Part shown: one piece after another, positions 45,101 through 55,400 of the stretch
Position numbering within the stretch: position 1 is the stretch's first letter
How the letters are laid out: each line of letters begins with the position of its first letter
Source of the DNA: Paenibacillus lautus NBRC 15380
GTDB taxonomy: Bacteria; Bacillota; Bacilli; Paenibacillales; Paenibacillaceae
Assembly (NCBI RefSeq): GCF_004000945.1
Contig: NZ_BIMF01000011.1
Location: forward strand, 124,001-188,000
Length of the DNA: 64,000 bases
Direction: 5' to 3'
Translations under genes and position numbers: made by a program
Notes under the pieces: generated by a model
Told to the model about the DNA's origin: nothing
Seen by the model: the letters and a program-made list of their open reading frames with translations, nothing else
The model's database searches: none

Positions 45101-48100
45101 TTTGATACGAACACAAATATTGCCCTGATCATCACATATATCGATATCCAGCTTTGGAGTTAAACCTGTCTTTGCATCCTTATCGTTGTTTCGTATCCAT
45201 GCCCACATATTCGGCGTGCACTCCCCCCGAATATCCAGTTCCTGAAGGGCAAAAGGCATCACCGGGTTCACCGAAATCGGGGGCATGCCGCCAGAATTCA
45301 TAGAATAAGCGATCGTCGCCTGTAAAGCTGAGTCCATTAGGCTTGGGTGGAGAACATACTCCTTCAAGGTATTTGAAACGGATGATGGCAAGGATAACTG
45401 AGCCAATACTTGTCCCGCACCTACATACGCTTTCTCTATTCCCCTGTGGGCCGGGCCATACTCCATCCCCATCTCATGAAAGACCTCGTAGAATTGGGAG
45501 GATGAGAGGCATTGTTCGCCGCACTGTTTCTTCAAATCTTCAATATTCAAGACATCCTTCGTTCCAGCTGATAGCAGCTCCGCGCTGCCTTTGCTGTGTA
45601 CAACAGGCTCTGAATTTGTGCTCTCCTGAACTTGACTGTATATTTCGTAAACGATCCCTCCATGCTCAGCGGGAAGCAGCCGGATATTCACTGCAGCATA
45701 TTCCTCCCCAACGGAGATAGGCCGAATCCAAACCACATTTTTCAGACGGATTCCCGTATGATGCTCCGCTCGGCTGCCAAGGGATTCCATGACTGCCATG
45801 CGCGCTATCTCCAGATAGGCAACACCCGGTAATATCTTCTGCTTCCCCACGACATGATCGGATAAGAAAAATTCATTTCCCCTAAAAGTGCTGCTAAATC
45901 GCTGCTCGGTAAAATCGGACGTGTTTTTGTGCAGCAAAGGGTGTATGCCTGCTTCAGCAGCCGCAGCTACGATTGGTTTTCCGGCAGCTGGTACCCAATA
46001 ACGCTCCCGTGCAAACGGGTAGGTCGGTAAACTGATCCGGGAAGGCCTGGTGCTCTCGCCGTATAATAAATTCCAATCTAACTCCATGCCCGAAGCCCAT
46101 CCCTCAGCCAATTCAGCCCAATATCCCTCATCGATCCATTGCCTGACGGACTGCTTATTCCTATCACCTGCAGAGGACGATGCAGCTGTATCCTTCATCA
46201 ACTTGGCATTGCCTCTAAAGCCGTGTTTAAGTTCTTTATTCTCTAGAAAAGCTTGAAGCTCCTGAATCAATTCGAGGATATCCTGAGCGACAAACACAAC
46301 TCGTTCGTCCATGGCTTCGCGTCCGACTTGCAGTGTATAAGCCACATCTTCGATGGAGATTATCGAGCGGTTCTGTCCCCGCTTGACCTGATCATCGGGG
46401 CCGTCATCATGATCAGTTTCAACGTTAGGAGCTCCCATCACTTCTGGGTGCTCATTCAGAAGATGAGCGGTTACGGAAGCAATCGTGCTTCTCTGTCCCC
46501 ATTCCTGATCATCGATCTCAACGAGGAATTCATCCTGAATTTTTCCCTTTAATAATCGAATATGAACAGGCTCGACTCCATATTCACTCCACGGAACATC
46601 TAGTTCAATGAGTTCTTCATGAACATGCATGATATCAGCTAATAATTCCTTCAGTTTACCTTGTAGACCGACTGTAAATCCCGGCTCTTTATCCTGCTGT
46701 ACCGGCTCGCTCTCAGGCAATCCTAACAGATAATCGAGCATCTCTTTTGCGTAGGTTTTGAGCCTTTCTTCATTTTTAGCCGAAACAGGAACAATCACAG
46801 GTCGATCTTGTCCATGGTTCGCCTGCGTTGTATCGCTTACTTTCGCACCTATGTATTCTTCTAGAATCATATGGGCATTTGAACCAGTGGCTCCAAAAGA
46901 ACTTAACGCAGCTCTCCGCGGATAGCTAATCTTGCGCATGCCTTCCATGGTTACAGGTTGTTTCCATTCCTCCTTGGTGTGCTGCACATAGAATGGAGAT
47001 TGTTCAAAATCAATATAGGGATTCAATTGCTCGGAATGTAGGGAAGGAACCAGTGTTTTGTGATAGATTTGGAGAGCTGCCTTCTGGAGGCCGATAACTC
47101 CCGCGGCGGACTCCGCATGGCCTATATTGGACTTTACTGAACCAATCGAGCAATACTGCCGCTCTCGGGTATACAACTCGAAGGCTTTCATTAACCCTTC
47201 GATCTCAATAGGATCCCCCAGCGAGGTGCCTGTACCGTGAGCTTCGATATAACCAATGGTTCGCGGGTTTATGCCTGATTGTTCGAGACAATCAGCGATC
47301 ACTTCCCCCTGTGCCACTGGGCCAGGCACCATAATGCCGCTCACAGTCCCTACATGGTTGATCGCGCTGCCTTTTATAACCGCATAGATTCGGTCATTAT
47401 CTTGGATTGCTTTATTTAATGGTTTTAAGAGGACTGCCGCAACGCCTTCGGCTGAAACGTAGCCGTCGCCTCCTTCGCCGAAGGTATGGCAATAACCATC
47501 ACTTGAATGCATCCCCCACAACCCGTATGTCATATACTTCGACGGGTGCAGAGATAAATTCACCCCACCGGCCAATGCAACTTCGCTTTCTCCACGTTTC
47601 AAACTCTCCATCGCCAGATGAACGGCCGTGAGGGAAGATGAACATAGCGTATCCACGGTCATGCTGGGGCCATGGAAATTGCAAAAATATGAAACCCGAT
47701 TGGCAATAGGGCCTGCATTCAGTGAAAGTGGAAATGCTTCCCCTTGGGAAGCAGCCTCTGCGCCCACCAGGGAATAATCCTTATGCATCACCCCCGCGAA
47801 GACGCCTACCTTCCGCCTGTTATTTTTACCTCGGGGCGGAACTAATGATTTAGGGGTATATCCAGCATCCTCAATAGCTTCCCAGCAAGTTTCGAGGAAC
47901 AACCTTTCCTGGGGATCCATCGTTTCTGCTTCACGAGGGGATATTCTAAAGAATTTCGGATCAAAACAATCCGGGTCGTCAATGAATCCCCCCCATTTGG
48001 ACATTGCTTTCCCGCCAGCTGATTTTATACCATCCATCGTCTTCCAGTCCCAGCGGGATTTTGGAATTTCGCTTATGCAGTCCTTTCCCTCCTGCAAATT

Positions 48101-49474
48101 CCTCCAAAATTCGTGAAGGTTTCTAGCTTGGGGATATCGGCCGGACATACCGATAATGGCAACGTCTCCTTCCGTTGCCGGATTATCAGAAAGATTGGAA
48201 CCGGAAAACGAGCGCTTAGACGAACTCTGAAATTCCGGATCTGAAGCGGTATCAGGTACGGATATTACCGATGCAGCCTCGGGTTGCTTGAATTTTGAAG
48301 CATAGTTTTCTTCGAGATAAGAAGAAAGCTCGGCAATTGTTGTGTACTCAAACAACAAAGTCGGCGATAACGAGATATTAATGCTGGTCTCAATCGCCCT
48401 CACAATCTCTAACAATCGGGGGGAATCCAGTCCCATCTCGTAGTATCCGGATTCAGGATGGATATCCTCCACCTTACAGTTAAGTGTGTCCGCCATGAGT
48501 TGCCGCAGGAACCATTCGATCGAAATAACGGGTGTCGTTTCGTCGGCACCCTTTATGTGAAACTGCTTATTGGAGGTGACCCGAGGCGGCTTGCGCCGCT
48601 CCGTGATCTGAGATGATGAATGGGACCCTTTTCGCTCCGGATGGATCAACCCGGCATCGCGGACCAGCTTCGTGGATAAGTTTTTTAGTTCCCCGACTTT
48701 TTTTCCATCCCCATTAAAAAACTCCATCGTCCAAAACATCAGCTCATTCTTATGAAGGACGGATTCTCTCTGCACCCTTGTATAACACCGTTGCTGGAGC
48801 GGTTCCGAAGCATTAAAAACGGCATAACTCAGAGGCAAGAACAAGCGCTGTTCCTCTTGAGCCGAAGGAGCATATATTCTTCCACCTCCAACGCCACTGC
48901 CGTCAATCAGGGCAGGATGAAATAAGAACTCTTGCGAGCTGGCCATTGCTTCCCGACTAATAGAAAGATCCAGAATAGCTGCTGAATCCATCTCATAAAT
49001 CTGGCCTTCCGCCTTCATAAATCCGGTATGCACCAAATCCTGGCTTCGGTACTCTTCATAGATGTCCTGGATGGGGAGCACACGGTTTGCTGCCCCCTTC
49101 ACGAAGCCTAAATCCAGCGTTTCCGAGTATGACACCTGATCTCTTGCATGCATCTCCGCAGTGGCATAAAGTGTTTGCTCTGGTTCTTCCAGACCGTTAC
49201 GACGATTCTGTCCCTCCAACCGAATCTTCCATATACCAGGAGAAGCCTCATCACATTGAATGCCGAGTCTTATAGTAACATCCCATCCGACTATGAGCGG
49301 TTTATATATACTTAAATGACGAAGCTCAAGTTTGTTGAATGCATAGTGATGCTTCTTATAAACCTGGTAGATAAGGTCAATATAGGCCAGTCCAGGCAAT
49401 AATTGTTGCCCGTATACCTTATGATTGCTAATAATCGGGTTCTTGGCGGACAGGTTAAACTGTTCGTACATCAC
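39137..49474 (-). CDS. Trans-AT polyketide synthase PKS2 (DH to KS-DH0)
   Basis: Middle PKS, 3445 aa counted from the GTG at 49474 (an ATG follows as codon 2; AGGAGGG overlaps the PKS1 stop). Domains: DH 1-275 (His18, Pro27, Asp191); ACP (Ser351); KS 437-875 (Cys611, His746, His786); an ACP-like insert about 935-1010 lacking the attachment Ser; DH 1177-1465 (His1207, Asp1381); KR 1490-1940 (GGAGGIG, Tyr1851); C-methyltransferase 1955-2330 (EIGAGTGGTS); ACP (Ser2426); KS 2534-2952 (Cys2696, His2831, His2871); degraded DH 3141-3430. The first DH-ACP completes the KS0 module of PKS1. The full central module would add a methylated, dehydrated unit. The last KS-DH0 is completed by the KR-ACP of PKS3. 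The end overlaps PKS3 by 4 bp. Confidence 0.96.
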   Translation of the reverse strand: MMYEQFNLSAKNPIISNHKVYGQQLLPGLAYIDLIYQVYKKHHYAFNKLELRHLSIYKPLIVGWDVTIRLGIQCDEASPGIWKIRLEGQNRRNGLEEPEQTLYATAEMHARDQVSYSETLDLGFVKGAANRVLPIQDIYEEYRSQDLVHTGFMKAEGQIYEMDSAAILDLSISREAMASSQEFLFHPALIDGSGVGGGRIYAPSAQEEQRLFLPLSYAVFNASEPLQQRCYTRVQRESVLHKNELMFWTMEFFNGDGKKVGELKNLSTKLVRDAGLIHPERKGSHSSSQITERRKPPRVTSNKQFHIKGADETTPVISIEWFLRQLMADTLNCKVEDIHPESGYYEMGLDSPRLLEIVRAIETSINISLSPTLLFEYTTIAELSSYLEENYASKFKQPEAASVISVPDTASDPEFQSSSKRSFSGSNLSDNPATEGDVAIIGMSGRYPQARNLHEFWRNLQEGKDCISEIPKSRWDWKTMDGIKSAGGKAMSKWGGFIDDPDCFDPKFFRISPREAETMDPQERLFLETCWEAIEDAGYTPKSLVPPRGKNNRRKVGVFAGVMHKDYSLVGAEAASQGEAFPLSLNAGPIANRVSYFCNFHGPSMTVDTLCSSSLTAVHLAMESLKRGESEVALAGGVNLSLHPSKYMTYGLWGMHSSDGYCHTFGEGGDGYVSAEGVAAVLLKPLNKAIQDNDRIYAVIKGSAINHVGTVSGIMVPGPVAQGEVIADCLEQSGINPRTIGYIEAHGTGTSLGDPIEIEGLMKAFELYTRERQYCSIGSVKSNIGHAESAAGVIGLQKAALQIYHKTLVPSLHSEQLNPYIDFEQSPFYVQHTKEEWKQPVTMEGMRKISYPRRAALSSFGATGSNAHMILEEYIGAKVSDTTQANHGQDRPVIVPVSAKNEERLKTYAKEMLDYLLGLPESEPVQQDKEPGFTVGLQGKLKELLADIMHVHEELIELDVPWSEYGVEPVHIRLLKGKIQDEFLVEIDDQEWGQRSTIASVTAHLLNEHPEVMGAPNVETDHDDGPDDQVKRGQNRSIISIEDVAYTLQVGREAMDERVVFVAQDILELIQELQAFLENKELKHGFRGNAKLMKDTAASSSAGDRNKQSVRQWIDEGYWAELAEGWASGMELDWNLLYGESTRPSRISLPTYPFARERYWVPAAGKPIVAAAAEAGIHPLLHKNTSDFTEQRFSSTFRGNEFFLSDHVVGKQKILPGVAYLEIARMAVMESLGSRAEHHTGIRLKNVVWIRPISVGEEYAAVNIRLLPAEHGGIVYEIYSQVQESTNSEPVVHSKGSAELLSAGTKDVLNIEDLKKQCGEQCLSSSQFYEVFHEMGMEYGPAHRGIEKAYVGAGQVLAQLSLPSSVSNTLKEYVLHPSLMDSALQATIAYSMNSGGMPPISVNPVMPFALQELDIRGECTPNMWAWIRNNDKDAKTGLTPKLDIDICDDQGNICVRIKGFSTRVLEGELEVSSRSNSAPQEAMVQTPVGNIHLSPAWEAVPVENGTWQAHDSDHVIYVGGEENRNMIQQMYPRVHFFNMKPADTISEIAAKLEAFGIVDHIVWVAPAGTSTSLEDEKLIERQEYGVIPLFRLIKAFIGLGYSARSLGWTVITLDTQRVNESRKVDPSHAGIHGLVGSMAKEYPSWNIRIIDLEAGSLWPVTEIFTLPADRRGHPWVYRKQQWYRQQLIPLNTTETAESSFRHGGVYVVIGGAGGIGKAWSEYMVRAYGAHVVWIGRRQMDEHMRADLDRIARFGPRPVYISADAADYEELRAAYEKIKQTFSRINGVVHSAMVLSNRSLLDMEEDQFRSGLSAKIDVTVRMAQVFRKEPLDFVMFFSSLIAFIKNPKQSHYASGCSFKDAFAHRLSHEWPCKVKVMNWGYWSSDDASASEDVQQLSRIGMGLIEPEAGMKALERLVSNPIHQMAMITTTKPLIVEGMNPKERIDIRSDSIPSVINKIRDYNSGTADRLQNMNEARSLNKEMISLLSRMLLSELSSMGLLEKDTKSAESKAHTGIIPMYQKWFEESLRVLVQHHYLYQDGDMYKVTDPLSVDKALLWKEWELKKVEWLEDPSLKAWMTLAEELMHALPEILTGKRLATDIMFPNSSMNLVEGIYKNNPVADHFNEVLADTLLAYMEERINEFPAIKIRIIEIGAGTGGTSSRLFQKLKPYNDYIEEYCYTDISKAFLLFAKKEYGPHNPFLTYKILNVDAPVAGSNTPSGEFDIAIATNVLHATRNIRQTLRNTKSVLKKNGLILINELSDNRLFTHLTFGLLEGWWLYEDAPLRIPGSPGLYPETWKDVLESEGYEAVFFPAKESHEWGQQIIAASSNGVVRVKQVPHSDRADAEVKRTSNAKPYDTRDRLGTISTVEEQARVKNVAAKQASTVMTEQMLEDHVKETIIEKLSEALKVNRSEIELEESFADYGLDSIIGVHLVQVLNQALRIELDTTSLFDYSSVKQLTAYILSDHRDAVAGLLGQNLNKAVVSDDNRRDIPELGEAASPSYSSRFIDKASLSGKQAADLVKHEVAPVTPMNKEPIAIIGMSGKYAKSANVNELWTHLSNGAELIGESPRWDLSAHYPKEAQYCDRGGFVENIDQFDPFFFNINGLEASYMDPQQRIFMEECWKALEDSGYAGSRIQGRECGVYVGCLGGAGDYQQLFGDDAPAQAFWGIAGSVIPARIAYYLDLKGPAIAIDTACSSSLVAVHMACQGLWSGETEMALAGGVFIQSTPWYYLSTNKAGMLSTTGHSYTFDERADGFIPGEGAGVLVLKRLQEAIHDGDHIYGVIRGSGMNQDGTTNGITAPSAVSQERLERNVYDTFQIDPGDIQVVEAHGTGTKLGDPIEYQALTKAFRNYTDNKEYCAIGSIKTNIGHAAHAAGVAGIIKVLLSLKHKQIPPTLNFETGNSNIQFKDSPFYVNTSLRNWEKGRSGKRRAAVSSFGFSGTNAHIVIEEGPEPTGRHTDKPGYLIVLSARTPEQLRKQANQLLDYCQDDRQADCGNLSYTLLAGRKHFNNRLACVVRSLDELTIFLGKWLARSKVPQVYISELNENDRREQPSLKRYGNQCIKECHSVEPTEYMERLTTIAELYIQGYGLDYEALFTNERYTIISLPTYPFATERYWVPDEKSKGSSSIESAPHGQAMLHPLLHQNTSDLSGVRYSSTFNRGEPLLASTDVSGRNIFSGMIYLEMARKAAELSRGVFFDPPEVIQIKDVVWSQPVEFVQEDLQLHIDIFPDEGDLSYEIYSTVDKNSIDPVIHNQGRVSTTALQSAASRADMSLVQAQCNVKYFSKFDWYKGYVEAGIIHSPQQQVVEEMFIGHHQLLAKLSMHSAFRASSHHFILHPSLTEAAMQATLGLLPDWDEQMGSGIVGSAQPLSLQEVHMIGKPTPLSWVHVRNSAYGVQGTNIKVDIDFYDHHGALYATMRGLTARLESNGQHTVKHAKVGGGLQI

Positions 49475-49486
49475 GTTTGCTCCCTC

Positions 49487-52400
49487 CTAGTCGAAATTTT
49501 CCCAAAAAATGCCCTGCGGAACGTTTGCTGCTGTTATTCTGCCGCTTGATAAGGTTTTGGAATGAGTTTGAGTCTCCCATAACTGCCGCCTATTTAATTC
49601 CGGAACCGGTAAAGGCAGTCTTCTAACACGTTGAAGAGGTAACCCTGCGCCATCCTCCAGGATCACATGAGCGTTGGTTCCTCCGTCCGCAAAACAGTTA
49701 ATTGCCGCCACTCTGGATGTATGCGCCCACCCGGTTTTTTCTCTACTAAAAAAGAACGGAGATGATTCCATATCATAGTGAACCATCGCTTCTCCGCCTG
49801 ATAAAAAAGGAACGAATTGCCCGTGATGCAGCATCAACACCACTTTAATAAAACTGGCAATGCCTTCTGCACAAAGTGGATGTCCGATATTAGGTTTCAT
49901 CGATCCCAGCCCCAGCGGAACCGTGCTCGATTCCCGATAAATCGACTGAATCGCTTTAAGCTCCAGCAAATCGGTCACCGTGGTACCCGAACCATTCGTT
50001 TCAATATAGCTGATTTCCTCGGGTTGCCTTCCACTCTTGCGCAAGGCAGTCTCTAATACTTCCCTTTGTGCTTGAATATTCGGGGTTGACGGTCCTGCCG
50101 TTCGCCCGTCATTATTAACCGCCAAGCCCTTAATGACTGCATAGATCTTATCGCCATCGGCAATAGCTTGCTCCACCGTTTTCAACAGAACCATACCTGC
50201 GCCTTCTCCCAGCACGATACCTTCAGCCCGTTTGTCAAACATATGGAAGTCCTGTACCGGACTTAAGATCCCGCGTTGTTCAAAAATTTTGTGTGCACGG
50301 TCAGTGGTTAGCAGACTCGCGCCTCCGACAATCGCCGAATCGATATCGCCTGCTCGCAGAGCTTGTACCGCCATGTTCATCGCTACCAGCGCCGAAGAGC
50401 ATGCTGTATCCATTACAACGCTTGGACCACGAAGGTCAAGGAAATGCGAAATATTGGCCGCCAGATAGTTCTGCCCAATCGCCACAATAGGATTACGCGC
50501 TTGGTATAAGTCGGATTCCTCCGGTTGATGCTGCGTTCGGGCTCCAATATAGACTCCCATCGGCTTGCCCTTTAATTCTTGCGTCGAATATCCAGCATGA
50601 CATATCAGCTTCAGACTTTCTTCCAGCACCAACAGTGCCTGCGGATCCATGACTCTGGCATCTTCTTGCGGGATCAGGAAAAAGGACGGATCAAAGCTTG
50701 AGATTTCCTCAAGCATTCCAGCGTAATATGAGGTGGAGTGCCCCCACCGTTCATACGGAACCCGACGAATGGCCGATTTCCCTTCGGACAAAATCCTCCA
50801 ATAGGCCTCAAGTGAACCGGCACCAGGGAATCGGCATGACAATCCTACCACCGCTATATCCGTGGCAGGTTCGCCTTGAAGTCCTTTCCTTGATGCTCCG
50901 CTTTCTAACAAAGCCATCAGTGCCTGAGGTGATGATGCCTTTACATCAGACATGGATTCACCAATATCCACAGTCTCCAGCATCTGCGATACCGCAGCAG
51001 AATGAGCATTGACCATCCAGCCTGCCAATGATTCTATGGTCGGATATTCAAATAGCAGGGTAGGCTCCAAATCCAACCCGGCCAGCTGATTGATTCGGCG
51101 AAGCAATTGAGCGATCATGATTGAATCTACACCATAATCTTGGAAAGCTATATCGGGCTCCAGTTTCGAAATAGGAATTTTCAGTTCTTCGGCCAGCAGC
51201 TCCGTAAGCCATGCTCGCGTTTGATTCAACAGGCCTTGGGGACTCTTGTTGGAATTAGGTTCCGGCGTTTGCCCGCTTTGTCTCACCCTGCCTTGCAAGC
51301 TCCCCTGGTTGGCAAACTGCATAAGCTTGCCGGGATTCCACAATTCGGGATTGACCACAGCCGGCATAACCACCGATGGTATTCGGTTTGAAAGAATCTG
51401 ATCCAACAGCTGTAAGCCTTCCTCATTGGTTATGCTCAGCAAACCCGTCTGCTCATAAGCCCTGCTTCTCACTTCGCCCATTCCCGCCTCTTTCCAGCTC
51501 GGCCACTGAATGCTGGCAATGGGTACCGTATGTTTCGCTTTCTCCGCAAAATAATCCATATAGGCATTCGCCATTCCATAATCACTCTGTCCGGAAGCTA
51601 AAGCTGGAATCGTGGACGAAACCGAAGAGAAGAGCAGGAAGAACGATAAAGATTCATTTCGGAAGCACTCGTAGAGTACACGAAGGCCTGACACTTTCGG
51701 TTCGAAGACCTGCTCGATTCCGTCAACGGATTTTCTAATAAACGCTGGATTATGGGTGTCAATCCGCCCCGCACAATGAATAACGCCTCCGATGGGACCC
51801 ATTGTCCTTTTGACCGACTCCATGCTCTGCCGAACAGCTTGCTCATCCGATAATGAGACCGACAAGATTTTCACTTCTGCTTGAAGTTCTTCCAACGCTT
51901 GAATCGCCTGAATTTTTTGTGCTACCGGCGTATTTTGCCCTTTAAAGAGACTCCATTCTTCACGTAAAGGCAGAACCTCCCGACCGGTCAGGACCAGCTT
52001 CTTAACGCCATATTTCTGTACAAAATGCCTGGCGCATAGGTAACCGATTCCTCTTGTTCCTCCCGTAATCCAAAGAACATGGTCCTCGGGGAAAGCGAAC
52101 GCTTCTTTATCGGAAATTATCCCCTGCAACTCTTTCAGCGAAGCCCGATATCGCTTACCGCCCCGGTAACAGATTTCCGTGTCCCGACTTTCTGCAGCAT
52201 ATTCGTTAACGATCTGTTCAGCTATGATATGAACATCCGTCTCAGCATCCACATCCACATGCCGTGAGCTCAGGCGGCTGTATTCACTCTGCAGCATTCT
52301 GTACAGTCCAGCGCGTTCGGCACCCGACAAGTTGACTTCAGCATTCTGGAAAGCCTCCAGGCATTTCGTTACCCCAAGCAGTGTTAGGCCGTCTGTGTCA

Positions 52401-55400
52401 GCAAGCTCGATCCATTTCTGGAGCCAGGGAACCCATCCGGTCAGCCCCGTTGTATTCAACCCGCAGCCTACAACGTCGATACAGCCTCTATATTGCTTCC
52501 AATCCTGTTCAGTCTGATGAAACTCGCGTACCATATCCTGAATATCAATGATCCGGCTGCTTTTAAAATGCCTGGATATGTGAATAGCTAATTCCATCGT
52601 TTCCTGAGTAGTCAATATCGCAATGGTTTGCGTTACGGATTTGCGTCTGTCAGCAGAACCATCTATGGCAGTCAGTTCCCACTTTTTATTCAAATAGCTC
52701 ACTTTGCGCTCAATTGGACTTTTTTTCCCGTTAGGGGTTACAAGTTCTCGCTTGGACTCCGGATTGCTCCACGCCTGAGCGTTACTCGGTTCGGGAACCC
52801 AGTAACGATCTTCGAAAAACGGATAGGTGGGCAAGCTGATTCTGCGTGGCTTCGTATCCACGTAAAGCCGGTTCCATTCCACATCCAATCCTTTAACCCA
52901 GAGACTTGCGAGCTTGTCATATTTTCTACGCTGAATCCATTTAGCAATGGCTTCCTGCAGTTCTTCGTCTCTTGTAAATACAGATAACGCTTCTTTGTTC
53001 CGTCTTACCTGACCATAATAAATACCGTCCACATGATCGCGGCCTTCGATATATTCCCTTAGTTTATAGGTCAGCTCTTTCATCGTAGATACAATCACAG
53101 CCAATCGTTCCTCCATGGCTTCCCGACCTACTTGTAGAGTGTAAGCCATGTCAATAAGGCTGGAGTCTTCATGCGGTTGGTCGCTGATATCCGCGAGAAG
53201 ACGCTGCGCCTGTAACCTCAGCTGTTCTTCGCTTTTACCTGATAGCACAATGATGACCGGATTGAGACCTTCCATGATGATTGGTGAAGACTCCTCGACT
53301 CCGGGGATATACTCCTCAATGACGAGGTGGGCATTGGACCCTCCCGCACCAAAGGACGATATTCCTGCAATTCTTGGGTACTCCTTCATTACTCCATTCA
53401 ACTCGAGGACAGGTCTTTTCCACTCCGCAAGCTCTTGCTGCACAACAAATGGAGTCTGGCTAAAGTCGATGTTGGGGTTTAAAACCCGCGAATGCAATGA
53501 AGGCACCAGCTGCTTGTATTTAAGCTGAAGCAGAACCTTGGTCAAGCCTGCGATTCCAGCCGCACTCTCACAATGTCCAATATTCGATTTTGCAGAACCG
53601 AGTGCACAAAACTGCTTATCCCCTGTGTATTCCTGAAAGATGTTGTGTAATCCCGTTATTTCAATCGGATCCCCCAGCGAGGTTCCCGTTCCGTGCGCCT
53701 CCATATAACTGATCGTGCGCGGCTCAATCCCCGCCTTCTTGAAAGCTCGTCCAATGACGCTGGACTGGGCTTTGGGATTCGGTACCGTGTATCCGTTGGT
53801 TTTCCCCCCGTGATTGATTGCAGTCGCCTTAATAACTCCGTAAATCTGGTCCCGATCCTCCATGGCATGGGACAGCGGTTTAAGAAGAACGGCTCCCACC
53901 CCCTCACCAGGCACGTATCCTTCTCCTCCCTCGCCAAAACTCTCACATCTTCCTCTGCTGGAGATAAACTTCCCCTGTGACAGATACAGATATTTATTGG
54001 GATGAATCGAAACATTAACCCCGCCCGCAATCGATACCTTGCATTCTCCCCTCAGCAAGCTTTGGCAAGCCAGATGAATGGCCGTCAAGGATGAAGAACA
54101 CATCGTATCTATGGTCATACTTGGGCCATGGAAATTGAAGAAGTAAGACACCCGATTGGCGATGGATGCCGGCAGTCCGGGTAGCGCCAGGGGATTCCCC
54201 CTTGCTTGCTCCTGAGCACCGTAGAGCTGATATTCCTGATACATGGCACCGACATAGACGCCCACACTACCTTCCAAGCCAAAATCGCTGTATAAGCCCA
54301 GGGTTTCCCGGGTATATCCCGCATCCTCAAGGGTTTCATAGACACATTGCAGAAACAGGCGTTCTTGCGGATCCATCATCTCCGCTTCCCGAGGGGATAT
54401 ATTAAAAAACAAGGGATCAAATCGATCGACCCCTTTGAGAAAGCCGCCCCATTTACTGTTGGCTGTTCCTGGTTTGTTGCGATCCTCGTCATAATATAGA
54501 TTGTAATCCCAGCGGTCGTTCGGTATTTCCGTAATGCAATCCTTGCCATTCTTCAGTACCTCCCAAAACTGCCGAATATTCTCGGCGCCGGGATACCGCC
54601 CGGACATCCCGATAATGGCAATATCCATCGCGGAAGACGCATCTTCATCCTGTTGCTTAATGGTTGGCTGTACAAAACGCGCACGTCTAAGGCTGGCAAG
54701 ATGAGATATATCCGGCCCTTTCATTGAAACGGAAGGCGCTGCAAGCTGAACTGCGGGTTCTGCAGACAAACCCTCTCCCAGCACGCTCACCAACTTATCA
54801 CGGTATGATTTGATGAAATATCCGGTCAATTCCCGGATATTCTGGTATTCGAAAAACAACGTTTTGGACAGCGAGCCAAACGTTTTCTCCAATTCATTAG
54901 TCAATTGGGTGGTCATGATGGAATCAATGCCGTAATGCTCCATCGGTGCATCCGTTTCAATTCGCTGTACGGGCAGCTTCAAGACGGTCGAGATTTGTTT
55001 TTTCACGAAGCTAATTGCCTTTTCCGTAAAATCGTCCTCACTCATACCCGGGAAGAGCTCATGATCTTCATGTCCTTTCCCTTGAATCGCTTCGATTTGC
55101 GTATCTTCCACAATCTGTTTTTCTGTGAGTTTTGTATAAAAATGCTCTAAATCCCCTTCCATGACCAGAACCTGGTCATTACGGGAAGCCCACGCTTGAT
55201 AGAAAGCAAGGACAGCCGAGCCTGTATCGATAGCCGCCATGCCTAACTGCTGCATCATCATCTGTTCGGTCTTTTCATCGACATGCATCCCGCCGTCTTT
55301 CCATAAAGGCCAATTCATGGACAGGGTGTGCCCGCTCCGCTCCTTCGAACGCACAAGCTCGTTTCGGTACGTGGCATAAGCATCCATAAAGGCATTAGCC

